A DNA stretch of 64,000 nt from Butyrivibrio sp. (GCA_024690635.1 JAILOW010000095.1:1-64000); one strand, 5' to 3'. Shown: positions 5,163-14,590, counted from the stretch's first letter. Notes: generated by a model not told the origin, from the sequence alone. Program-made: numbers and translations.

Positions 5163-7628
5163 TTATTTTACTCTCGCAAGGATAGCATTGAAGTCTGTGA
5201 TAACTTCATACTCGCCGCCCTTGGGGATAAAGAGGACAGGTGCTGACATCAGGTTATACTTAACAGCCAGGTTTTTACCCTCTTCGTCGGTATCAAGAAG
5301 TGAACGGTAAGCCATTCCTTTCTTGTCCATAACCGACTTTGCCATCTTGCACTTAGGGCAGTCCTCAGTGGTAAGAATAACGATGGTGTCATCCACGGGC
5401 TTTACGCCCTCTTCCTCTGCAGGTGCCTCGACAACGGATTCGGCTTTCTTTGCGACCTTGTCATGTGCAATGTCCGTAAATGCCTTCTTCATGTCGTAGG
5501 TGTTGCGATCCGCAAACTCCTGAGCCTTGCCGTCATTCCAGTTGGAGACAGGACGATAATAACCTGTGATACGGCTATAAATCTCTGTCTTCTTGCCGCA
5601 ATGGGGGCAGCTCTTTACTTCACCGGGAATATATCCGTGCTCCGAACATACAGAATATGTAGGGGAAAGGGTAAAGTAAGGGAGCTTGAAGTTCTCAGCG
5701 ATCTTTCTTACCAAAGAAGCAGCGGCCTTCCAATCAGGAAGCTTCTCGCCAAGGAATGCATGGAACACTGTTCCTGATGTGTACTTGGTCTGAAGTTCAT
5801 CTTCTTTCTCAAGGGCATCGAAGATATCATCGACTTTCTCAACAGGAAGATGTGTGCTATTGGTGTAGTAAGGCGTCTCGCCGGGCTTTCCTGCAGTGAT
5901 GATGCCAGGGAACTTAGCCTTGTCCTTTCGTGCCAGTGTATAGCAAGTGGACTCAGCAGGAGTTGCCTCAAGATTAAAGAGATTGCCATACTGCTCCTGA
6001 TAATCAGAGAGCTTGTTTCTCATAAAATCAAGTACCTTGGCTGCCCATGTAAGGCACTCTTCGTTTGTGAGGTCCTTCTTAAGCCAGTTTGCGTTAAGGC
6101 AAGCTTCATTCATGCCCACAAGCCCGATAGTCGAGAAGTGGTTCTTAAAGCCCTGCTTAAGATATGCCCTGATGTAAGGATATGCGCCCTTTGCAAGGTA
6201 GTTGTTTACTACTCTCCTCTTGATATCGAGGGATCTGGCAGCTACGTTCATAGCATGCTCAAGACGAGCAAAGAAGTCATCTTCATCAACTGCAAGGTAG
6301 GCAAGCTGAGGAAGGTCGATGGTTACAACACCGATTGAACCTGTGTTTTCACCTGCACCGAAGTTTCCTCCGTTCTGCTTGCGGAGTTCCCTAAGGTCAA
6401 GACGAAGTCTGCAGCACATGGAGCGAACATCTGAGGGCTTCATGTCTGAGTTTACATAGTTGCTAAAGTAAGGTGTGCCATACTTAGCCGCCATCTCAAA
6501 CAGGAGCTTGTTATTCTCGGTCTCTGACCAATCAAAGTCAGGGGTGATATTGTATGTAGGAATAGGGTACTGGAATCCTCTTCCGTTTGCATCACCTGCG
6601 ATCATAACCTCAAGAAATGCCTTGTTGATCATGTCTGCTTCCTTCTGACAATCACCATAAGTAACAGGCTTTCCGTCTATCACAAGGTCTTTTCCGCCCA
6701 CGATTGCAACCTGATTCTTAAGATCCTCAGGGACAATCCAATCAAGAGTGATGTTTGAAAAAGGTGACTGTGAGCCCCATCTGGAAGACACATTTACACC
6801 AAACACAAACACCTGGATCGCCTGCTTAACAGCCTTATAATCAAGGTTATCCGCCTTAACAAAGGGTGCAAGGTATGTGTCAAATGAGCTAACCGCCTGA
6901 GCGCCTGCGGCTTCGTTCTGCATGATGCCAAGGAAGTTGATAAGCTGCGTGCAGATGGTTAAAAGGTGCTTTGCGGGAGCTGATGTGATTTTGTTATCAA
7001 CACCGCCAAGTCCGTTTCTAATCAGGTCTGCAAGTGACCATCCACAGCAATAAGGAGCTACCATTCCCATATCGTGAATGTATATCTCGTTCTTATCGCC
7101 AACCTGGCTCATCTCATTGATCTCGGGGTCATACATTGACTCCCAGAATATCTTTGAGATTGCTTCTGATGACTGCAGGATTGTGGCTCCGATCGTGCCA
7201 CCGGCTGTTGATGCATTCTGATTATGAATAACATCAAGCTCGGCACAAGGGTCCTTCATCTCTGTAACATCATCAGTTGCTCTGCCAAGACCGCCTTCGA
7301 TAAGCTTTATGGCAAACTCATCTCTTGCTTTTTCAGCATCACGCTGACGTCTTCTGCTTTCACGATATGTGATGAAGGCTCTGGCTGCAACGAAGAAGCC
7401 ATTTTCTGCAAGGGCCTGCTCTGCTGCATCCTGTACGTTCTCAATATCAACTACGCCGTTTTCATCAATATAGCATCTTTCGATAAAGCGCACAGCGTCT
7501 TCTACGCACTCATCAAGATTTTCCTCGATGTAGTCGCAGTGTGTGGCTTCAAGAGCCTTCTGCATAGCAGCCTTGATCTTCTGGCTGTTGAAATCTACAA
7601 GCTGTCCATTTCTCTTTCTGATTTGCAT
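5163..7628 (-). CDS. nrdD: Anaerobic ribonucleoside-triphosphate reductase fused to glutaredoxin
   Basis: 821 residues. The N-terminus is an ATP-cone (QIRKRNGQLVDFNSQKI), followed by the class III reductase barrel (TAGGTIGATILQSSEA, SRWGSQSPFSN, CCRLRLDLREL) and the C-terminal zinc site (CSEHGYIPGE...CPHCGKK) with the glycyl-radical loop RITGYYRPVSNWNDG. From about residue 740 a glutaredoxin-like domain is attached (VILTTEDCPKCKMAKSVMDKKG, active site CPKC). It makes deoxynucleotides from NTPs under anoxic conditions; the extra domain may re-reduce the active site or use glutathione/thioredoxin-like electrons. No nrdG activase gene lies beside it, so activation must come from the host or elsewhere on the element. 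Strong AGGAGG ribosome site; promoter box at 7679-7684; terminator directly behind the stop. Confidence 0.95.
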   Translation of the reverse strand: MQIRKRNGQLVDFNSQKIKAAMQKALEATHCDYIEENLDECVEDAVRFIERCYIDENGVVDIENVQDAAEQALAENGFFVAARAFITYRESRRRQRDAEKARDEFAIKLIEGGLGRATDDVTEMKDPCAELDVIHNQNASTAGGTIGATILQSSEAISKIFWESMYDPEINEMSQVGDKNEIYIHDMGMVAPYCCGWSLADLIRNGLGGVDNKITSAPAKHLLTICTQLINFLGIMQNEAAGAQAVSSFDTYLAPFVKADNLDYKAVKQAIQVFVFGVNVSSRWGSQSPFSNITLDWIVPEDLKNQVAIVGGKDLVIDGKPVTYGDCQKEADMINKAFLEVMIAGDANGRGFQYPIPTYNITPDFDWSETENNKLLFEMAAKYGTPYFSNYVNSDMKPSDVRSMCCRLRLDLRELRKQNGGNFGAGENTGSIGVVTIDLPQLAYLAVDEDDFFARLEHAMNVAARSLDIKRRVVNNYLAKGAYPYIRAYLKQGFKNHFSTIGLVGMNEACLNANWLKKDLTNEECLTWAAKVLDFMRNKLSDYQEQYGNLFNLEATPAESTCYTLARKDKAKFPGIITAGKPGETPYYTNSTHLPVEKVDDIFDALEKEDELQTKYTSGTVFHAFLGEKLPDWKAAASLVRKIAENFKLPYFTLSPTYSVCSEHGYIPGEVKSCPHCGKKTEIYSRITGYYRPVSNWNDGKAQEFADRNTYDMKKAFTDIAHDKVAKKAESVVEAPAEEEGVKPVDDTIVILTTEDCPKCKMAKSVMDKKGMAYRSLLDTDEEGKNLAVKYNLMSAPVLFIPKGGEYEVITDFNAILARVK

Positions 7629-7664
7629 ATATATACCTCCTATTTTTCTCCATTCCGAAGTTAA

Positions 7665-7684
7665 AGTTACATATTAAAAATGGG
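7665..7684 (-). promoter_or_regulatory. Promoter box of nrdD
   Basis: CCCATTTTTAATATGTAAC on the minus strand, a variant of the CCCATA box. The nearest CTGTACAG (7739-7746) is 62 nt upstream and belongs primarily to the divergent gene. Confidence 0.5.
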
Positions 7685-7738
7685 AGAACATTTATTTAAT
7701 AACAATGTCGAGTTAATAGCAGGTATATATTCATATAT

Positions 7739-7790
7739 CTGTACAGAAAATAGATATTAAAAAATGTTTACCCATACTTTATATAGTTAG
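7739..7790 (+). promoter_or_regulatory. CTGTACAG + CCCATA promoter
   Basis: CTGTACAG at 7739-7746 and CCCATACTTTATATAG from 7771: exactly 32 nt between starts. The start codon follows at 7823. Confidence 0.65.
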
Positions 7791-7822
7791 ATTTGTATTG
7801 CCGTAGAAAGGAATATATTGCT

Positions 7823-8518
7823 ATGAACAGAGAATCTGTTATTTATGAATACGAACAGATACTTTTGGGGAAAAGAAAAGGTTTTACCGCGTCTTTCCAT
7901 GACTCGCCCGAAGAAAACAGGATCGCTGTCGGCTGGGTGTGGAGGTATGCCATTGAAAAGATACTAGGGTGGACGCCGGAAGCAGCCTTAAAAAATGTTA
8001 ATGCAGAGGTTATAGATGCTTTAAAGCTTAAACCCACACTTAATGTCAACGGCATCGATTATAAGGAAGGCAAAACTTATATAGCTGACTACAGATTTAT
8101 CCTGCAGTATGCGTTCCCTGACGAGATCAAGTACGATTTCGTTGACGAGACTATCTCTGAGTATGAGCGCATCTCTAAACTTGGCGTGTGGAGGTCGGAT
8201 AAAACCCCGGACAGATATACAAAGAGGTTTTACAGAGATGATAAAGGCATCATGAGAGCCAAGATCCTCATGAGATACGTTGTTGACCATTATCTTAGCG
8301 ATATGACACTTAGGGAGAAATACGAGTTCTTTACGGATGCGCCCAGGGCGACGAAATGGCTTGACGAAAAGAGCCTTGGAACTCCGCTTCGTGATATTTA
8401 TACGTCACCACTTGTGTATTTCCATGAATCACTTCCTTTAAGTGAAAGGAGTAATATCCTTTACTCCACATGTAAGCTTAGAGAAGAAACGATGCCTGAT
8501 AGTGAGAAGGAGCTTTAA
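7823..8518 (+). CDS. Hypothetical protein
   Basis: 231 residues when started at the ATG at 7823, which has AAAGGA upstream; the frame is also open to a TTG at 7793, a poorer choice. Mixed alpha/beta, charged, no signal or membrane segment. Features such as NRIAVGWVWRYAIEKILGWTPEAAL and KTYIADYRFILQYAFPDEIKYDF do not point to a family I recognise. It is one of only a few + strand genes in the window and carries its own complete promoter. A small membrane protein follows 2 nt behind. Confidence 0.75.
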   Translation: MNRESVIYEYEQILLGKRKGFTASFHDSPEENRIAVGWVWRYAIEKILGWTPEAALKNVNAEVIDALKLKPTLNVNGIDYKEGKTYIADYRFILQYAFPDEIKYDFVDETISEYERISKLGVWRSDKTPDRYTKRFYRDDKGIMRAKILMRYVVDHYLSDMTLREKYEFFTDAPRATKWLDEKSLGTPLRDIYTSPLVYFHESLPLSERSNILYSTCKLREETMPDSEKEL

Positions 8519-8520
8519 AC

Positions 8521-8692
8521 ATGCGCTTGCGCTATTTATTCCTTGTTTTAGGCATGATTTTGTTGTTTATAAGCCTATCCATATATTTTGATGGAAACGA
8601 GCCTAAAAAGGACGTTAAAAGGCAAATTTTTTCAACTTTCACTCTTTGGCATAGCAAGTATTTTAGCGGGGCTTTCTATACTGTTTAGATGA
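8521..8692 (+). pseudogene. Small two-helix membrane protein with apparent frameshift
   Basis: ATG at 8521 follows GGAG in the end of the previous gene, so it is translationally coupled. The first frame gives RYLFLVLGMILLFISLSIYF, a clear membrane helix, and a charged loop. After a run of six T (8626-8635) the original frame loses membrane character and stops at 8686, while the +1 frame gives SLFGIASILAGLSILFR and stops at 8690. The two halves together make a typical two-helix protein. It is therefore either a recent frameshift mutation, a sequencing error in the homopolymer, or a slippage site. Confidence 0.55.
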
Positions 8693-8720
8693 ATACAAAT
8701 GTGATATAAGGACATTAAAT

Positions 8721-8760
8721 AAGGGTAGGCCGTTTGTTATATAAGGTCTACCCTTTTATT
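8721..8760 (+). terminator. Terminator between convergent genes
   Basis: AAGGGTAGGCC/GGTCTACCCTT hairpin followed by TTATT on + and TTATTTAAT on the minus strand; probably serves both sides. Confidence 0.7.
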
Positions 8761-8885
8761 TATGCTGTTTTGCAAATTACGGATCCTGAACGAATGTTAC
8801 TTCTGCCTTGATAACCTTGTGGCCTTGCTTTCGTGTTGCCCATTTTACAATATATCAAAGCTATTTTGCTATGGATAAATTACCC

Positions 8886-9851
8886 TTATTGCTTAAAATC
8901 TATAGTTACAGAAACAACCTCATCGCCATTTCCAAGCATGGAGACATCGCGTACTTGCTGCTCTCCCTCAGACTTTCCACAACAAATATCGCTTTTCATG
9001 CAATAGCCATTCTTGTAATGTGAGCTTGCGGTAAATTTCTTCCATGCCTGCGCTTGTGCCTGCTTCTTTTTTTGAGGGTCATTTTCAGCAGACCGACCAT
9101 TTGCTTCCCTAGATTTGAGGTCATAAACAAATTTAGTACCGCAGGCCTTGCAGATATAAGTAAACTCATAATGTTCAGTGTCATATGTGTGTTCTTCATC
9201 CTCATAGTCATCCTTACGAGTCATATAATTCCTATAAGTGGTGTCATAAGTTGCCTCGGGATGGCAATAATCTCCATGAGTATGTCTGATGGTATAGACA
9301 GCATCAAAATCATCAGGTATTGATGCTGTGGATACTGTATGTTCGTCGTAGTATCCTGCAGGGAAAGTTATCGAGGGTGTTGTACTATCAAGAATAACGG
9401 CCGGCGATACATTCTGATGTTTAACGCCGTTATTGATAGTTGTGCCTGTTTTATAAAAACCTGCGGGCATTACAACCTTTTCGTCAACACCAACATTAAG
9501 GGCGTTATCAGATGCATCTGACAAAGCAACGGTCTGAGGATGTCCATCGGATGAACCCTCGTTGTCATTATTGCCATCGGGATAATAACTTGCTGTTACG
9601 CTTGTAATATTATCAGCAAGGTCCTCAGTGGTAATCTCTCCTCTTTCGATGAGTTCTTCCTTAGTGGGGATGTCGATAACGGTATCGTCCTCATAGTATC
9701 CCGCAGTGAAAGAAATATCATCACCAAGGTGTACTTCGTCTGAAGTTATCATATTCGTACCTGCGAATGCGAAAGAGCTATACAAAACTGACAAAGCTAC
9801 AGCTGATACAAGGACAGGTACTGTTCTCTTTAAGATAGATTTAGTTTTCAT
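8886..9851 (-). CDS. Secreted Cys/His-containing protein
   Basis: 321 residues. The N-terminus is a signal peptide (KTKSILKRT then VPVLVSAVALSVLYSSFAFA, cleavage after AFA). The mature part has repeats of the pattern (F/P)AG(F/Y)Y-x-x-x-T (FTAGYYEDDTVI, PAGFYKTGTTI, PAGYYDEHTV), a pattern common in tail-fibre-like and surface proteins. Further on it has HTHGDYCH, YICKACGTKF and YCMKSDICCGKS, possible metal sites. It lies 18 nt behind a membrane-anchored coiled-coil protein, so the two probably work at the cell surface, for instance as an adhesin or conjugation accessory. Family not recognised. Confidence 0.7.
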   Translation of the reverse strand: MKTKSILKRTVPVLVSAVALSVLYSSFAFAGTNMITSDEVHLGDDISFTAGYYEDDTVIDIPTKEELIERGEITTEDLADNITSVTASYYPDGNNDNEGSSDGHPQTVALSDASDNALNVGVDEKVVMPAGFYKTGTTINNGVKHQNVSPAVILDSTTPSITFPAGYYDEHTVSTASIPDDFDAVYTIRHTHGDYCHPEATYDTTYRNYMTRKDDYEDEEHTYDTEHYEFTYICKACGTKFVYDLKSREANGRSAENDPQKKKQAQAQAWKKFTASSHYKNGYCMKSDICCGKSEGEQQVRDVSMLGNGDEVVSVTIDFKQ

Positions 9852-9869
9852 AGTCTATACTCTCCTTAA

Positions 9870-11789
9870 TCAGTGGCTCCAAGAACCCGTACTTGTGTCG
9901 ATGTATGTTGTCACATCTGTGCCGGTTCCTGATGTCTTTGTTATCTGACCATAAGGCATTGTGCCCTTAACAGTTATCTGGTCGTTTGTTCCTTCGAAGA
10001 ACACGATATTTACTCTCCTGTGGATATATTTAGAGGAGTATATTTTGCCGTTTCCGGACGGATCGTCGTCAACGTGTACATCACCCGCCTGTTCAAGCCC
10101 TGTCTTAATGGTATCGCCAAGACCGCTTATGCTTTCGCTAAGAGCGTTTGCCCTTTCTTTAAGACTTGATATCATTGATTCGATTGAGCTGACAAGGGCG
10201 TTGTACTCTTCGCCACCAGAAAGTCCGAAATTGATGCTTCCGTCATGGTTTTCATAAGAGCCTGTGAGCTTCATATCAAGAGAAATTGCATTATACTGAG
10301 CTTCAAGCTCTGAGATGGACTCTCTTAGTCTATACATCTCGGCTTCAAGTGTGTCAGCTTCTGATGTGGCAGTAGCAAGTTCTGACTCTTTTACAGCAAT
10401 CTCAGCTTCAAGTTCATCAATCTTTTCTCTGAGCGCTGCGTCCATGGTAAGCAGGTTATCTACGGAATCACTTGGATCTCCTGCAAGCCATTCTGCTTCT
10501 GCTGTTTCAAGGTCTGAACGAGCTGTTTCAAGCTCTCCTTCAAGCCTTGCCTTCTGAGCTTCGAGTTCTGCGATAGCCTCTGTCTCTGCAGATGTAAGCG
10601 TATGTGCTTCTTCCATAGAACGAAGCTCTGCTTCCATATCTGCGATTGATGCAAGTGACTCATCTCCTGCATCGATTCGAGCCTGCAGTGTATCGCATGC
10701 TGCCAGGTCAAGATCGCTCCACTCGGTCTTTTTGTTGATATCTTCAATCTGAGCGTCAATATCAGCGATATTTCCTGCGATATTCTCAACTGCTTCTCTG
10801 TAAGCCTCGATTATCGTTGCAGAATCGATTGAACCGTCAAGCTGGTTATATGCCTGTGTTACAGCTTCAAGCTGTGCTTGCGTATCTTCAAGGGAAGATG
10901 TAAGAGCATTTACGGAACCTGTGAGCGTGCTTACATTAAGATTTGCATCCGTAAGGTCCTCGATAGTATCCACAAGTTCGCTCTTATAAGCGTTAAGGTC
11001 TGCTGAAACCTGAGCAAATTCTGCTGAAAGCTTTGCGTTTTCATCAACCATGGCAGAATTTCTCTTTTCATAGTCCTGCGCAACTTTAAGACTTGCATTA
11101 GCTATATCCGTTTCCTGCGATACAGACTTATCAAGCTCACTTGAAAGCGTCTTATTAAGTTCAGACAGTGCATCGTTTGATGCCTGGAGGCCGTTGACCT
11201 TGCCGGTTAAGTTATTTACCTGATTTTGGAGCTTTTCATTCTCGTTTGAAAGCGCCGTAATAGTGTTAAGGTCATTTGTTGAAGATGTGTTATTACTATT
11301 GTTATTACCTGTTGCAGATACCTTCTTTGTAAGGGTCTCATTGCTTTCTGTCAGAGTCTTGTTGTCGGCTTTAAGCTGACCATTCTCGTTAATAAGCTTT
11401 AAGAGGTCCTTATAGGTAAAAGGTGTTCCATCTTCATTCTTGATAGGCTCTCCCTTATCATCTACATAGATGATCTCGCCGTTTTCATCTCTGATTGCCT
11501 TTGCATCGCCGTCCAGGGCTCCTGCAAGAGCCTCGTTATCAACCTTAGATGCCATGGTGCTGTACTCTGCTTTAAGGTCTTCAAGCTCTTTCTGCGCCTT
11601 TGCAAGGTCATCTACATATGCCTGCTCGGCTGCTTCCTTTTCACTCAGCGTGTTTTTCAGAGTATGATTATTACCCGATGATATTGCAAGGGCTATCGAA
11701 AGTCCCAATACCGCCGGGATCAGCACGCACAAGGAAATGTTCTTCCAGTTACTCTTAATGTAATCAAGAGCATTAGTTAAAATTTCCAT
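9870..11789 (-). CDS. Membrane-anchored coiled-coil protein
   Basis: 639 residues. One N-terminal membrane helix (NISLCVLIPAVLGLSIALAI) with a short cytoplasmic head, then several hundred residues of heptad-rich coiled coil (about 50-560; many E/L/A/K repeats), then a compact C-terminal beta domain (KYIHRRVNIVFFEGTND...QITKTSGTGTDVTTYIDT). The architecture is a long extracellular stalk with a small tip, suited to spanning the cell wall. It is the first gene of a two-gene unit with the secreted protein behind it and has a CCCATTATT box plus CTGTACAG (47 nt spacing) upstream. Confidence 0.75.
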   Translation of the reverse strand: MEILTNALDYIKSNWKNISLCVLIPAVLGLSIALAISSGNNHTLKNTLSEKEAAEQAYVDDLAKAQKELEDLKAEYSTMASKVDNEALAGALDGDAKAIRDENGEIIYVDDKGEPIKNEDGTPFTYKDLLKLINENGQLKADNKTLTESNETLTKKVSATGNNNSNNTSSTNDLNTITALSNENEKLQNQVNNLTGKVNGLQASNDALSELNKTLSSELDKSVSQETDIANASLKVAQDYEKRNSAMVDENAKLSAEFAQVSADLNAYKSELVDTIEDLTDANLNVSTLTGSVNALTSSLEDTQAQLEAVTQAYNQLDGSIDSATIIEAYREAVENIAGNIADIDAQIEDINKKTEWSDLDLAACDTLQARIDAGDESLASIADMEAELRSMEEAHTLTSAETEAIAELEAQKARLEGELETARSDLETAEAEWLAGDPSDSVDNLLTMDAALREKIDELEAEIAVKESELATATSEADTLEAEMYRLRESISELEAQYNAISLDMKLTGSYENHDGSINFGLSGGEEYNALVSSIESMISSLKERANALSESISGLGDTIKTGLEQAGDVHVDDDPSGNGKIYSSKYIHRRVNIVFFEGTNDQITVKGTMPYGQITKTSGTGTDVTTYIDTSTGSWSH

Positions 11790-11904
11790 ATTTACCTCTT
11801 TCTGTAAGGGCGTTGCCCCTAATTTTCCTTTTAGAGTCTACCTCCTTATTTTTCTGTACAAGTTTTGGACGTATAAACGCCCGGTTACCTTCATCTGATT
11901 TAAT

Positions 11905-11957
11905 AATGGGAGAATGATTTTTGAATAATAAACGGGTGCATTTTTGTTTCTGTACAG
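11905..11957 (-). promoter_or_regulatory. Promoter with CTGTACAG at the long spacing
   Basis: Box CCCATTATTAAATC (starts at 11910 on the minus strand) and CTGTACAG at 11950-11957; start-to-start 47 nt, i.e. 15 more than the usual 32. A further CTGTACAA lies at 11854-11861, between box and gene. Confidence 0.55.
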
Positions 11958-11985
11958 TAAGTTTGTGACAATTTAAGTTTTGGGC

Positions 11986-12010
11986 AAAAAAAGGACCCCG
12001 TAGGGTCCTC
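11986..12010 (-). terminator. Terminator of the MoxR/VWA operon
   Basis: AGGACCC-TACG-GGGTCCT followed by a run of T on the minus strand. Confidence 0.85.
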
Positions 12011-12022
12011 TTTGATGGAAGC

Positions 12023-12481
12023 TTAGTATTGATAATATTCTATGGCTTTTGCCACATCGCCGTCTTCTACAAGAGGCTGATACAGGTACTTGCCATAGCG
12101 CTGGAAGAAAGCTGCCTTTTGGGCATCATTAAGTCTTCCCGCATATCCGTTGGCATCCATCTTTGAGAATTTATGCCTAAGATATACTTCAGCATTTTCT
12201 CCAAGGGACGAAAGCAATTCCGACTCCTTTTTAAAGGAGTCTACAAAAGGATATGCTGAGTCGAGAAGTCCCTCGTAGAAGGACGTTTTAACGAATATAC
12301 CCTTATCGGCTTCTTCCATTATGGGGATAGGTGATGCTTCTGCTTCAGGAAAGCTTTCGGCTTCACTTCCCATGATACCGGAGACGAACTTTGAAAGCAG
12401 TATTTCATCGGAGGGGATATTTTTAAGCCCCTCCACTACTATCACAAGCCTATCTCCGTCTCTGAACGTTTTTATGTTCAT
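12023..12481 (-). CDS. Hypothetical protein of the MoxR/VWA operon
   Basis: 152 residues from ATG 12481, chosen because AAAAGGAGGAACCA precedes it; the frame is open further into the preceding gene. Begins MNIKTFRDGDRLVIVVEGLKN and ends in a helical section (YAGRLNDAQKAAFFQRYGKYLYQPL). Last gene of the three-gene unit with the AAA+ ATPase and the VWA protein, so probably an accessory or substrate of that pair. Family not recognised. Confidence 0.7.
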   Translation of the reverse strand: MNIKTFRDGDRLVIVVEGLKNIPSDEILLSKFVSGIMGSEAESFPEAEASPIPIMEEADKGIFVKTSFYEGLLDSAYPFVDSFKKESELLSSLGENAEVYLRHKFSKMDANGYAGRLNDAQKAAFFQRYGKYLYQPLVEDGDVAKAIEYYQY

Positions 12482-12494
12482 TTGGTTCCTCCTT

Positions 12495-14549
12495 TTACTT
12501 CTTGGCGATGACCTTGGTAAGCTTTTTACAGAGCATGTTTGTAAGGAGTTTTTCATCTTCTACGAAAATGAAGTCTTTTCCATACATCTGCTGTAAGAGC
12601 TTGGGTCCGCAGCTTCTGCCAACAGCGATGCCAAAAACTGTCATCTGCTTCCTGGCAACCTTTATAGCATCAACTGTATCTGAGATACCGTTGGATCCGC
12701 TATATCCGTTGCAGGCGGGCTGACCGTCAGAGATAACAAATAAAATCTTGTTATCCTCTGTCCTTGTCTTTAAAAGCTCTGTGGCATATCTGATGGAATA
12801 TCCGTCAAAGTTATTGCCGTGAGCATACATGGAGACAAGGGACTCTCTGTCGGAGCGCTTGTTTGCCCATGTCACATAATGGTCATGGACAGCTTCTGCG
12901 CCCTCATCAGCATGGAAACCGATGATATAGTAAGGAATGTGGCAGGCTGTCAAGGCTTCAGCCATCGTGATGGCTGTCTTTCTTGCCTGATACTCCTTAC
13001 TTCCGCCCATTGAGCCTGAAAGGTCCACCAAAAGAACTACTGCCGCGTTCTTGAGTTTCTCAGGATCGCGTCTCTTATCAAAGACACGGGCTGAAGTCCC
13101 CATTGTGCCACGCATGATGTTATATTCACCACTTGTAGCTGCAACAGTTGACTCTCTGTCAGCCTCAAATATCTTATTAAGAGTCTTGGTGAGATTTTTG
13201 ATCTCGCCAGCGTAGAGCCTTTTAGCGTTCTGATACATCTCAGCCATCTTACCGCCGGTTGTATCGCTGACTCTTTTGTTGATGCAGGAGGGCTTTTTAT
13301 GCCTGAAATTGGTTGATGTGATGTCAAAGTCGGGGAGTTCATCCCTTCCTTCTTCTTTCTTTTCACCTTTTTCAAGCTTTTTAAGCTCCTGTTCAAGACT
13401 TTGCTCGATACTGTTTAAGAGAGATTCGTCTACGACGATATCGCCTTCCGCAGCTTCGTTGGCAGTCTCTTCTGACTCTGTTGCTGAGTCAACTGCATCT
13501 GAGCCTGATGCAATATTATCATCGCCCTGTGTGGAGCGACTTGCATCTGCATCTCCTTGGTCATCTGAAGAGCCTGTAGATTTGCCTTTTGAGCTTTCTT
13601 TAGACCCTTCCTGACCATCCATGGGCTTTGTACCGCCAGACTCACCGCCTTCGCCTTCTTCTGACCCGTTCTCATCTTCTGCAGAGCTTTCTCCAGAGCC
13701 GTCACCCTTTTCACCGCCTTCGCCTTTTTCAGACTTAAGCTTTGCGACCATCTTATTACGACGGTCCGATGATGCACTGGGTCCTGCAGCAAGGTCCTTT
13801 TCGGAATCAGCCATGATGTGAGCGCCGTTTCTTTTTAAGAACTCAGCAAGCTCATCGAGGAGTTTTTCGAAGAACTCCTGTTCTTTTACGGCTTCCTCCC
13901 AAAGGGGACGTGTCAGCTCCATGCACTCTTTTGCGTAGTCAATACGCTTTTTTGAGTCAGGAGTAGTGATCGCCTCGTTATACAACGGAGCAATCTTGGC
14001 AAAATACTCTCTTGCCTCGGGAAATGTCCATGTGCCTTTCACGATACCCATGTCACCGAAGTTGATCAGTGCATTTATGAGCTGTGAAAAAGCATTGGGG
14101 CTTTTCTCAATCCCAGGGCTGAGCTTGTATATGTGTTTGATAGAGAATTTCAGCGCTTCAAGAAGGCGTCCTCCGAAACATTCGGATGCGAAATACTCTA
14201 TTGCGGGGTCCTCAATGGTGTTAGCAAATGCCATGAAGATACCTGCTTCTGCTCTTGACATCTTTTCTGTTACACGGTTGGTGTATGAAAAGTTTGTAAG
14301 GAGCTGATGAAGCATCTCATGCGCAAATACGCCCGTCCTTAAAGCATCCTTTTCAGACTCTGTAAGGTCATTCATGTACTCATGGTTCCATGCTACATGA
14401 ACGGTGCAGGCATTTTTGCTACCCATGGATGTGTATCCAAGGTTATCATCGTCAAGCCACTGTACAGAAACGTGTACAGTCTTGAGTAATGAGGAGCCTG
14501 TTCTTCCAAGGGAAGAAGCAAGGGCTCTTTGTCTTAGCCTTTCATCCAT
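12495..14549 (-). CDS. Metallopeptidase-like protein with C-terminal VWA domain
   Basis: 684 residues. The N-terminal domain has a zinc-peptidase HExxH motif (VFAHEMLHQLLTN, His77/Glu78/His81), as in VWA-associated DUF2201-type proteins. The middle (about 270-420) is a low-complexity Ser/Gly/Glu/Asp linker. The C-terminal VWA domain carries the MIDAS DLSGSMGGS, a later Thr/Asp pair and the FVISDGQP segment. Proteins of this kind act with a MoxR AAA+ ATPase, encoded just upstream here (41 nt), in chaperone-like maturation or metal insertion into target complexes. The target is unknown; on this element a role in assembly of the conjugation or defence machinery is speculation. Ribosome site AAAGGAGGAACCAG. 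Confidence 0.85.
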   Translation of the reverse strand: MDERLRQRALASSLGRTGSSLLKTVHVSVQWLDDDNLGYTSMGSKNACTVHVAWNHEYMNDLTESEKDALRTGVFAHEMLHQLLTNFSYTNRVTEKMSRAEAGIFMAFANTIEDPAIEYFASECFGGRLLEALKFSIKHIYKLSPGIEKSPNAFSQLINALINFGDMGIVKGTWTFPEAREYFAKIAPLYNEAITTPDSKKRIDYAKECMELTRPLWEEAVKEQEFFEKLLDELAEFLKRNGAHIMADSEKDLAAGPSASSDRRNKMVAKLKSEKGEGGEKGDGSGESSAEDENGSEEGEGGESGGTKPMDGQEGSKESSKGKSTGSSDDQGDADASRSTQGDDNIASGSDAVDSATESEETANEAAEGDIVVDESLLNSIEQSLEQELKKLEKGEKKEEGRDELPDFDITSTNFRHKKPSCINKRVSDTTGGKMAEMYQNAKRLYAGEIKNLTKTLNKIFEADRESTVAATSGEYNIMRGTMGTSARVFDKRRDPEKLKNAAVVLLVDLSGSMGGSKEYQARKTAITMAEALTACHIPYYIIGFHADEGAEAVHDHYVTWANKRSDRESLVSMYAHGNNFDGYSIRYATELLKTRTEDNKILFVISDGQPACNGYSGSNGISDTVDAIKVARKQMTVFGIAVGRSCGPKLLQQMYGKDFIFVEDEKLLTNMLCKKLTKVIAKK

Positions 14550-14590
14550 TTTTTCTGGTTCCTCCTTTACAGTTACAGATGGGAGCCGCC

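Noticed and set aside
10315..10789. Long frames opposite to or overlapping the coiled-coil gene.
   Set aside because: They mirror the biased codon pattern of the coiled-coil gene and have no ribosome sites.
13276..13821. Ser/Pro-rich frames opposite the low-complexity linker of the VWA protein.
   Set aside because: Shadow of the Ser/Gly/Glu-rich linker; no ribosome site or conservation of protein-like features.
14460..14482. CTGTACAG followed by GTGTACAG inside the VWA gene as a promoter operator.
   Set aside because: No CCCATA box lies at 31-32, 46-47 or 62 nt; several octamers inside genes may be chance or secondary binding sites.
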